Assembly: GCA_026413225.1 (NCBI GenBank)
Contig: CM048557.1
Location: 67,260,987-67,324,986, forward strand
DNA length: 64,000 bases
Source: Otis tarda
Lineage: Eukaryota > Chordata > Aves > Otidiformes > Otididae
Reading direction: 5' to 3'
Both the position numbers and the translations under genes were made by a program. The first letter of the stretch is position 1, and the number at the start of each line of letters is the position of its first letter. Below, one piece after another: positions 47,429 through 57,100 of the stretch. The notes below the pieces were generated by a model, which saw nothing but the letters and a program-made list of their open reading frames with translations, had not been told where the DNA came from and searched no databases.

Positions 47429-48169
47429 GTTTCCTACGGGGACAGGAATCTGGCAGGCCGTGCCCCAGGTCCATGCTCTTCTGGCCTGGACCTTCCTTCT
47501 CCAGTCTGCTCACCCGGGGAGGTGAACTGGGAGGGACGAGGATTTTATTGCAAGGAACCAGTGCAGCTGGAGGAGAGAAAGAGGATGGGAAAGGATTTTT
47601 TTTTTGTAGAGAAGCAGTGGGGGTTTGCAAAGCTCCTGGCTTCAGTTGGGCGACGCTCACGGTCAGGGGTGTGGTGAGAGGGACCAGGCTGGGTCCCAGG
47701 TGCCGGCCCGGGGATGCTCAGTCTGTGGCTCCCTCTGCTGAGCCCAGCCCTGAGCTCTGCTCGCCGCAGGAGAGGAGCAAGAGCTTCCATGGAGGCTGGA
47801 AGAGCTTTGCAGGGAGGCCTGGGGTCACCCTGGTGCCGAGCTGGGGGAATGGGGAGGGGTGTGGGGGGGCTGGGGGTGGGAGAGGGGCACCCAGCCCCTC
47901 TGCTGCAGGATGATGCCGCCCCGGGGAGTGGACGCTGGCCCGCGCCGCCTCTTTGCAGGGATGGAGATGGTGCTGCCTTGCCAAAAAGCAGGGGCTAACC
48001 TGCCAGGATGATTGCTAGTTTTTAAAAAAATTATTCTTAAAATTGGCCAAAAATCTATTTTCTGTAGAAAAGTGGGAATTCTGGTTGAGCTTGGCGATTC
48101 CCTCTCTGACCAGGCTCAGTCAGCGGGGGTGTTTTCTTAAGGAAAAGAAGAAAAAACAAACCACAACCC

Positions 48170-48640
48170 ACTTTGCTCTTCCAGGCACCGGCTGTAAGCG
48201 CCGCTCGGCTGCCGACCCCGGCTCTGCCTGCGCTGGGCTCTGGGCGAAGCCGTGATCCGTCCTTCTGCAGCCGCTCCCTTCGTTGGTGCCAGCAGCTCCG
48301 GGGCAGCCAGCGCAGCTCTGGGACCCTCTCCCCTCCCTCCGACTGCGCAGGGCCGGGAGCGCGGGGTCAGGGCCCAGGGCGCGAGCACGTCCAGCTCCCG
48401 GGGCTGGGGCTCCTTCTCCGTCGCCTTCTGGGGTGGGTGCAGAGAAAAAGACCCCGTTAAACCGCCGGGGTGATCCCGCAGTGCCAGGGATGCTGTGGAA
48501 AGCCGGAGAGCCCAGCAGCCGCTAAAGCTGCGGCCGCCGGCTCCTGGCTTGGCCCCCGAGGAGCTGGGCTGGACGTGGGCAGCCGGACAGGAGCCGGGGC
48601 TCAGGCCTGGCGCAATCCGGGCGCGCGGGGTGGCGAAGCC
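48170..48640. promoter_or_regulatory. Orphan CpG-rich block (candidate CpG island)
   Basis: Dense CpG and GC-rich sequence (ggccgggagcgcggggtcag, gcgcgcggggtggcgaagcc) far from any known start site, between two convergent genes. No TATA box is seen. It could be an unannotated promoter (lncRNA) or a GC-rich neutral patch. Confidence 0.4.
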
Positions 48641-49227
48641 TTTACTCACTGGAACTGGGTCATCCAACGGCTCCTGACAGCAGGGACATATTTTTTTTTT
48701 TTTCACTTCTTGCTTTTCCTTTTTTAAGCCTCTTCCCAGGACCTGCAGACTCTCCCTGACCGCACGCTGCTGTGGGCTTTCCCCGGAGCCTTTTCAGCCC
48801 CTCCGGCTCCAGTTTTCCATCCCAGGGCTTTCTCCCTTTTCCTTTCCCTTTTCATTCCCTACTGGTGCAACGAGCCCGGGCTCTGAGGCCCAGCCGGCAG
48901 GCACACGGCCGCGGAAAGGTGAACTGTTGCTGGAAGGAGCTGGCGTTTCTCGGGGGTTTCGGCGACGCCTTTCCTGGCCACGCTGGGAGGGCCGATGCGC
49001 GTGGGTGCAGGGAGTGCCCGTGGTAACTGGGGTGGGACCGAACACTGTGATGAATCGTTCTCTCCTGAGGTGGCTCTGCCCGTGAGGCTCAGGAGCATCT
49101 TTAAACAGAAGGAGCTTCAGGATGTGCTTTTGGGGTGCTCGGCCTCACCAGCTCTGGGGAGTACGCGCGGCGCCTCTGACAAGGAGAAGCAGCGGATGAG
49201 GCTTTCAAGCTGAAGAAGCCCCACATT

Positions 49228-50114
49228 TGCAGGTTCTGCTTGTCATGGGGGACATTAGCCACCCCAATGCCTGCTGGAGGGACACCACAGCAGGGCCCAG
49301 GCCACCCAGGACGTCTCTGGAGGGCACCCATGACGTTGTCGTGGGCAAGCGAGGGGAGATGCTCTGCTGCACCTCATGCTGGCAGCCCAGTAAGGACTGG
49401 GAGGAGGATGCGAAGGCTGGGGGCAGCGCTGGATGCCCAAGGAGTGCCTGACACAAGCCAGACGTGAAAAGGAAGTGTACAAGAGGTGGAAGCAGAGGCC
49501 CCAGGAGAAGCATGGGGACACTGTGTGGGCATCCAGGGATGGGGCTTGGGAAGGCAAAGCTCACCTGGAGTTGGGTCTGGTGAGGGATGGGGACATGCAC
49601 AAGTCCATGGTACACTAGTGGTGTACTCCAGTGGTCAATAATGCGGCCAACTACTCTTTAACTTCGTCAGTAATTTGATGCTCAGAGGGCTGGAGCAGCT
49701 CTGCTGTGAGGCCAGGCTGAGAGAGCTGGGGCTGTTCAGCCTGGAGAAGAGGAGGCTCCGGGGAGACCTGAGAGCAGCCTCCCAGTGCCTAAAGGGGGCT
49801 GCAGGAAAGGTGGGGAGAGACTCTTCAGCAGGGCCTGGTGTGACAGGACGAGGGGTAGTGGTTTTAAAATAGAGGGTGGCAGATTCAGACTGGATATTGG
49901 GAAGAAATTTTTACACTGAGGGTGGTGGAACGCTGGCCCAGGTTGCCCAGACAGGCGGTGGATGCCCCATCCCTGGGAAAATTCCAGGCCAGGTTGGCCG
50001 GGGCTCTGAGCAACCTGATCTGGTTGGAGATGTCCCTGCTCCTGGCAGGGGGGTTGGACTGGGTGGGCTTTAGTGGTCCCTTCCAACGCTAACCATCCCG
50101 TGATTCTGTGATGA
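49228..50114 (+). mobile_element. CR1 LINE with multiple internal deletions (endonuclease, RT and C-terminal pieces)
   Basis: Four CR1 protein segments occur in order, out of frame with each other. These are an endonuclease-like LLVMGDISHPNACWRDTTAG (49231 on), a linker piece with KAHLEL near 49555, a reverse-transcriptase piece like the CR1 TSGVPQGSVLGPLLFN motif (49612-49680), and the usual C-terminal end from about 49680 ([20 protein letters not shown]). The tail is gtgattctgtgatga. The segments 5' of about 49680 lie far upstream in a full CR1, so large internal deletions are inferred. Confidence 0.8.
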
Positions 50115-50511
50115 ATGATCTGGACCCCAGGTCCTGCCCCTCAGCACCCTCTGCGGTCAAGCAACTGGCAGGGCCAGCTGAGAGCACCCCTCCTGCCTGC
50201 TCTGGCCCAAAGCGGCTCTGAAATCCGTCCGTTTTTAGCCCAGAATCCACCCAGCCTTAAAAACCCGACTCAAACATCTCCATGCGCACGCTGAAGCTCT
50301 TGGCCAAGCTCCTCCGTCTGCCTCTGCAGCCTCACCTGCAGCCTCTGAGCTGCTCCAGCCCCAAAAGCAAATCCCGCACCCAACCCGCTCCTGGGGCGTG
50401 GGCGTCCCAACGGGACGGAGACGCGGCTGCGTGGGGAACGCCGGGGATTTGTCAGCCCGCCGCGGAGCTACGCCACTCCTCCTCCCCTCCCTCACCCCAC
50501 GGGGCTGGCCA

Positions 50512-50517
50512 TTTATT
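50512..50517 (-). terminator. SAMD4A: Distal SAMD4A poly(A) signal AATAAA (candidate)
   Basis: On the minus strand the sequence is gtAATAAAtggccagcc, followed by a G-rich stretch (gtggggtgagggagggg) that fits a downstream element. Other minus-strand AATAAA sites occur at 51442, 51503, 51626 and 53190. Confidence 0.5.
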
Positions 50518-51996
50518 ACATATATATATATTTTTTTAAAAATATGAAGCCGTCTGCCCAAAAGAGCGTAAAGAAGGAGGCGCCACACCCCAGTGTTACA
50601 AAACCTTGTATTAATCATCTCCCTTCACTTCCGCTGGAACGTCGATATGAAACAGAGCCGTGGTTCCTAGTTACACGGGAGGCAATGAGGAATAAATACA
50701 CGGGAGCAAGTGGAGATCACGAGGGCGTTTCACTGGGAACAACATTTGAAAACTGTACACTTGCAAAGACCGGCATCTCCAAACATCCGTATTTCTTTAT
50801 ATCGGGAAGCTTTTACATGTAACAAACATGCTAGTTCCATATATGACCAAAAAAAAAAAACCCAACAAAACCAAAAAACAAAAGAAAATTTAAAAAATAG
50901 GCATCGCTTGGCAACATTAACTAGGCAAAAATAGTTCTTTGTGCACTAACTTTGTACAGAAAATCCAGGACGAAAGGCATGCATGTACAATAAAAGGCTG
51001 CCCGGGACGGCATGCAACAGAAAAAAGCTTTTTAAAGTCAGCGTACAAGGCATAAATACAGAGGGTTATATATATTAATAAGGGAGGAAGTATTCTGTTG
51101 AACATTATTAACATTCCCCTTTTTTTTTTTCATTTTTTTTTTTTTTCTTCCTATTCCTCCCAGAGGAATACACATTCACCTTTAAGTAAAGATAAAGGAA
51201 TACAAAAAATAAAACTCACTTTTGCAAACTCTGGATGACTCAATATAAAATCCACGTTAGTGTTCTCGGCGCTGTGTGCAAATTACAGCCGGCTGCGGCC
51301 CCGCTTCCCTCAGGCACATTCGGAAAGCCAAACCTGGGCGCGGCCGCGCCCCGACGCGGAGAAAGGCGACAACGGAAACCCTTTCCCTAAGCGCTGACCC
51401 AACTCGAGCTTCGCTCCCTAAATCACAGTTTGGGATTTGTTTTTATTTTTCCTGCTGGATGCTGGCCGGGCTTGACCCTCACCACCGCCCCCGCCTCGAG
51501 ATTTTATTTTTTTTTTTTTAACGAGCTGAGCAAGCAAAGGCAAAGCCCAGCTCAAGTCCAGTCGAGCTCAGGGCTTCTTCCTGGAGAGGGGAGGACACCT
51601 CGAAAGAAAAAGGTGAATTATTTTTTTTATTTTTTTTTTTTTTAATTTTCCCGGGTGTCGCAGCCGCGGCCCCAAGGACACTTGGGTGCTGAGCTGGCCG
51701 GGCTCCCCCGCTGCAGCCGGGGACGGCTCAGGGGAACAGCACCAGTAGAAGGTCCCCGGCGGCGCTGGGGGGCAGGGGCTGGCTCTGGGGGGAGCGGGGG
51801 GGAGCTGCCCACCCACCCCAGGGGCCGGGGTACAGAACAGCTGCGGGGGGCGAGCGGGCGAATACAAAAAAGAAAGGCACTGCCGCGTTATTACTGAAGA
51901 TTGGACGTCACAGCCTCACTCATGCAACTGGTGGGGTTGGGTTTTTTTTTTACTTTTTTCTTTTTATAAATAATTTTATATTTTTTTTAGGATTTG

Positions 51997-52035
<39 letters not shown>

Positions 52036-53974
52036 CTTCCACTGGAGCTCTGCTGCCCGCACTCAGCGCGGGCGCCCCAGAGCCAGGCAGGACTTCACCA
52101 ACGCAACTGAAGCCGCTTTTTTTTTTTTTTTCCTTTTAAAAAAAACAAGAAACAGCAAACACAACTAAGTCGTTACCAACCTATACACTGTGAATGGAAA
52201 ATAAGCTTTTTTTTTTTTTTTTAACAAAAGGCAAAACCGATTGAATTATTTGGTGGTGGTGAAGAACAGACGTTATCATGGTTACCAGCCCTAGCGAGTC
52301 GATAGGGAATATATCCAAAATCACCTCTCTCTACAATCACGACCTCTGCTTCTCTAGGCAGAGAAGGAATAAATACAATTTCAGCTCCGTTAAAAACCTC
52401 GGAGCCTTCCCCGGGGAAGGCTCCCGCTACGGCGGTTGCGTTCGCGCCACGGTTTCGCACAACCTGGGGGTGCTCGGGAGGTGACCGCCCCCCCCGCCCC
52501 GGCCCCCGCTTCGCCTTCACCTCCTCGCACCTCTTCCCAACCTCCCTCGCTTTCGGGATTTCCCTTCTCCGCTCCCTCCCAGCCCCCAGCACACACGCGC
52601 TCCCCGCTCTCCCGCCTGCCGGGATACAGGAACCGAGGAACAGCAAACGTTAAAACATTGCATTTGGCACTTTTTTTTTTTAAAAAAAGGAAAAAAAAAC
52701 CGAGTTAGAAATGCTGCATGGCAAACGGATTCACACATCTCCCCCGGCCCCGGCGATGCTCCGCTTCCCCCTCAGCCCCCAGCCCTGCGCCGGCTGCTCC
52801 AGGCCCATCAGCGCTCACGGCCGAGCCCGTTTTGGGAATATCACCGTCACCTCCTTTCATTAATTAATTTTAAATTTATCATTAGTCCTTCGCCACGTCC
52901 AGCAGAGGACTGGGAGCAGTGAAGCCGCAGCTACGCCGAGCGTCGCCGCGGGTGCCGACGGCTTTTCTGGCTCCGATCTCGCCTGGCGCAGGGGCCGGAG
53001 CAGCGCCGGGTGGGATTTGGCTGATCAGTGCCCTCGGACCAAATTTAGCTCCCCGTTAGGAAAAGCAGCGCTGCGGCGGGCGAGGGGGCAGCTGAGGCAC
53101 TGCCATCCACCTCTCGGCCCCGGCGCGGGTTTAAGCGCCAAGAAACTGGGGCTGCGGAGTTGCATTTTGGTGCCCTTTGGGGCTTGGTTTTTATTTGGCT
53201 GAATAAAAGCGCACGCTTGCTCCCAAGCCTCCTTCATTCCTCGTGGGGCACGCCGGGGCTGGAAAAGCCCTGGAACACTGGATTTCGGCAGGCTGGGGGG
53301 AGATGTGTCAAGCCAGGGTGCAGCACCTTCCCCGTACCTGCGCAGGCAGGCCAGGAGACACGGAAACTCACCCAGCGTCCCCCCAGTTTGCTGACAGCCC
53401 CCGGGACGCTCCGCCAGGCGAGATGCCCCCCTCTACATCCCCAAACTCCGACCCACGGCGGGGTGCAGGGATGGGAGGGGATCCGAGCCCAGCAGCCACC
53501 GACCCTCTACACACCGCTGCCTCGAAACTGCGGATGCGCTTGGCTAAACCGAAAGGAAATTCTGGGGTTATTAATATTTTCTTTTTTTAAAATGGAGGCT
53601 TGCTGGGCCGGTCCATGCCTGAACGCAATGAAACTCAAGGGATGGGAGCAGCAGCCCCCAAGCCCCCGGCGGGACAGGCACATCCTCCCCAAAGGGTTTT
53701 TGGTCGTACACACCTGCCTGGTATTTGCTATTCATTCGTATCCTTGTCCAGAAACAGGGTTTGCCCACGGTGCTCCGGTGAACCCTCCGTTGTCAGCACT
53801 CTCCTGCCACGTCCCTCCCCTCCCATGCTTTTTCATCACCGTCATTGATTTTTTTTTTTTTTTTTTTGCCATTTCCCCTCCCCCCCTTAGCATGGATGTA
53901 ATAAATGACAACACAAATTCCAAGTCTAATGATATGTTCACAAGGACAATCTACACATTCACAAAATTAAAACA

Positions 53975-54016
53975 GGAGAGAGAGAGAGAAAGAGGAGAGG
54001 AGAGAGAGGAGAAAGG
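53975..54016 (-). repeat. Polypurine (GA)n tract, (TC)n in SAMD4A mRNA sense
   Basis: About 42 bp of ggagag/agagag repeats, about 100 nt downstream of the SAMD4A stop codon. On the mRNA it is a CU-rich run, a typical PTBP/PCBP-type binding context. Confidence 0.85.
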
Positions 54017-54111
54017 ATGCAAGCTATCGCTGAGGCTCCCTGCGAGCCCCGACCTCGCCGCTGGACCCGCAGCAGTTGTTCTCCCGGCCAGCGTCCCCGT
54101 CGCGACGCCTT

Positions 54112-54140
54112 CTAGATCGTGGAGGTTCGGTCGACACCAT
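54112..54140 (-). CDS. SAMD4A: SAMD4A terminal coding segment (29 nt) and stop
   Basis: The acceptor is cgcttgcag. Completing the split Asp codon, it reads DGVDRTSTI then TAG (complement of 54112-54114). This is the same terminus as human SAMD4A. The rest of this exon is 3'UTR. Confidence 0.93.
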
Positions 54141-57100
54141 CTGCAAGCGGGAAGGGAGAGTTAGGAGCAGCCCTGGCAGCCTCTGAGCTGAGAAAGAGGG
54201 GGAGATGGACCCCCTCAGAGCGCCCGCAACCCATGGACCCTGTGGTGAGGTGGCACCACGGGGCCACCTCCATCTCCCCAAGGGGGTGCAGAAAGGTTTT
54301 GGGGTGTCACCATCTGTCCCCATTCCACTGTCCCAAAGCCGGTCCGGGTCTCCACAGCACCTCTCCCAGGAGCAGAGGGGGTTTCTGGGCAGCCCGCAGT
54401 CGCTGCAAGGCGGGTGTGAGTCTGGGACCCCCCCCAGTACAGCAGGACAAGGTCACGAGCCACAGCCCAGGAGTTGGGGGGACGGGGACAGAGCCGATCC
54501 CGGGGAGCTGCCTTGTCCCCCAGCTAACCCAGCCCTGCAACGCCCACACCGCAGAGGATGCTAAATTTTCCTCCATCTGAGGCTCACGGCAGGAAAAAAC
54601 TCCCCAGGAGTTGCTTCTGTCTCCCTAGACCCCCCCGCGATGGCAGGGATGCATCCATCCACAGCCCAAGCCCCGGAGCGAGGGGTCCACGCCCCATCCC
54701 AAAGCCGCACTAATGACCCTGCTGCCAGGTGCCCCCTCCTCTTTTCCACCCCCCGGGCACCAGCAGTTCTTACAGAGCCAAAAAATCAACATCCACCAGC
54801 ATTTCCAACCCCTCAGCCCTCCTCCAGCCCTGACTGCCCCCCATCCCCCACCCCAAACCCCCATCCCCAGGACAGGGAGCCGCAGTGAGGGTGGCTCCCA
54901 GGGCAGCCCCCGAACAGAGCACTCCCTGTGACGCTGCCCGGGGCATGAGGGCAGCCTCTCTCCTTACAACTAAGAACAAACAGGTTTGTTACACCTTTTT
55001 TTTTTTTTTCTCCCCCGAAGGTTTATTTTTTTAAGAGCTATTTATAGCACAACCGGTTTGGAGAGGCTCGGGGTATGCGACCTGGAAAAAATAACTCGGA
55101 GGAACAGTACCCTGCAGAGGAACAAGACAGCTAAGCCTCGCCTGGGCACACGCCGGAGAAACGCTTCGGGTGACAGAAGTGTCCTTGTTTTCCCGGCCGG
55201 GGATGCTGCCAGAGCCCCGCTGCCTCTTACAGTCCTTGCTCCCGCGTCCCTCTCCCCGTGATGGGCTGTCGCAGCGCTGCAGGGAGCTGTGCCACTGGTG
55301 GGAACCCCGTGGTGCTCATCCTCCCCAAGGCTCCTGTCCTCAACTGTCCAATGCGGTCCGGGGATCGCCGGCAGCGAGACCCAAGCTGGTCGCTTGGAAA
55401 GGTCTGGGCGACGCCGGCGGCTGCGCTCATCCCATCACCGCGGGGTCATCGTTTGCACCTGGAGGTCTGGTGCAGCGGTGAGGGGCACCGGGCGCTTCTG
55501 GTGTCGGTGCTTTTTGCTGTGCCGGGCTCTCCGTCGCGCCGCCGCTGCCTTTTCCACCGTTCCTCTGCCTGGTCCTCCTCCCTCCCGGCACCCGTTATCC
55601 ACCCACCCGGGCTGGCACCCACAGCCGCCCCAGGCACGGACGGCCAGCGCCACCAGCACTGCACCCAGCACAGCGCCCGGCAGCCCGCCGCAGGATTTTA
55701 GCCCTGGGCCTTGGGGCTCCTGCACCCCCCGGCCAAATGAGGGACGCTGGTGGCAGAAGGGTAAAATACTCCAAAGCCCGTGAAGCATTCGAGCGCTCCG
55801 GTGGCAAAGGCTTTATCGAGAACTAATAACAGACTAGTGAGCTAATACTCATTATAATTAGCAAGCTAACCAGTGGGTAACAAGCACGGACTCCACGGGT
55901 GCTGGGTGCAATCCCTACATTCGGTTTTACCCCTCTGCCCTGCAGACCTTGCCGAGAAAGGCCAATGTCCCCATCCGACCCCCTCTGGGAGCATCCCCGG
56001 GAGCATTCCTGCATCCAGCCCTGCTGCCGTCCCGCTCCCTCACAGCCACAGCCTGTCCCAGCTTTTCGGGGGCAGGGGGCAGGGGCAGGTGCTGGGGGGC
56101 TCGGTGGAGGCGGCGTGGACATGCTGGAAGAGCCCGAGGAGGAGGGAGTGCTCACCGCTGAGCGCGTGCTCCGTCATGCTCAGGCACAGGGACTCCAGCC
56201 TGTTGTTGATGTCAGGTTCAGCCACCGGCACCTGGAACTCTGCAGGGAGAAAGGGACAGGAGATCTTGGTCAGGGGACCTGGCAGGGACCCTGCCTGCCC
56301 TGCACCCCCTGCCCGCTCCGCAGCCACCGGCGCAGGCGCACGTAGGGTAGGAAACCACCGAAAGATGCCCCAGGAGGGTCTGACCGCGTGGTCGGACTCT
56401 GGCAGCACTCTGCTTCCCAGTGTCATCACCTCAGACGAGGTGTTTGCAAAACCAGTCATCGCTCCTGTTCCTTATCGATAAGGGGTAAAGCTCAACGGCA
56501 CTGCAGCAGAATGTGGACGGAAATGGGGGTTCAGGGGCTGGTTAAAGACACTGGGGGGAAAGCTGGGGTGAGAGCAGGACCACCGCCCCAGGAGTGGGCA
56601 GTCCAGCCTCTCCCCTTACTCAGGCCCTGCAAAAACCTTCACTACATGTGAAATGTTCCAAGTAGCACCGGAGAGCAGCGGGGCCGGGAGCCGCCTGCGC
56701 AAGCAGGGCTTGCGCTCGGACGTGGGATGGCAGCACAGACCGGCAAAGCCATCGACCGGATTTTCCGTGGCTGGCTCGGCCGCCGCTCGGTCGCCCACAG
56801 CCCTGCTGCCACGTCCCTGGTGGGGTGAGCACAAGAAAAAAAGGCGAGGGGATGAAGTTTGGTGAGCTGCACGCCTCAACCTGATCTGTACAGCACCGAA
56901 ATGCCCTCCCCCTTTGCAGCACAAAGCTTTGCAAATGGAGCTTTTGCGACCGGTGGTCGGCATCTCCTGCTTGCCGCCAGCTTGATTGCTCATTTTCCTT
57001 GTGACTCAGTACACATCTTTGGCTCCCCAAACCGCCTGTGCCCTCATTCACTGCAGGCTAACACGCAAAGAGAAACCCGTTTATGCTCACAGAAACGTGC

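Larger units (their letters stand above)
44311..50490. other. GCH1-SAMD4A convergent intergenic region
   Basis: About 6.2 kb between two convergent 3' ends. It is GC-richer than the WDHD1 half of the window. It holds three CR1 remnants (45881, 47075, 49228) and an orphan CpG-rich block near 48.2-48.6 kb. Several ORFs over 100 codons occur only because stop codons are rare in GC-rich DNA; none is recognisable. Confidence 0.65.
50495..54111 (-). other. SAMD4A: SAMD4A 3' untranslated region
   Basis: About 3.6 kb after the stop codon on the minus strand, ending near an AATAAA (50512-50517). It holds many long A tracts in the mRNA sense (T runs on the given strand near 51120-51150, 51620-51640, 51995-52030, 52120, 52205, 53850) alternating with GC-rich blocks. 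A (TC)n tract lies about 100-140 nt after the stop. The end point is inferred and several internal AATAAA hexamers could give shorter forms. Confidence 0.6.

Noticed and set aside
54024..54140. Alternative frame [18 protein letters not shown]... in the last SAMD4A exon
   Set aside because: The phase left by the preceding exon gives [13 protein letters not shown], which matches the known Smaug1 terminus. The other frame has no support.
53160..54164. 334-codon ORF on the plus strand, the longest in the window
   Set aside because: It is antisense to the SAMD4A 3'UTR and last coding segment, lies in GC-rich DNA with few stops, has low-complexity runs from the (GA)n tract, and matches no family I recognise.
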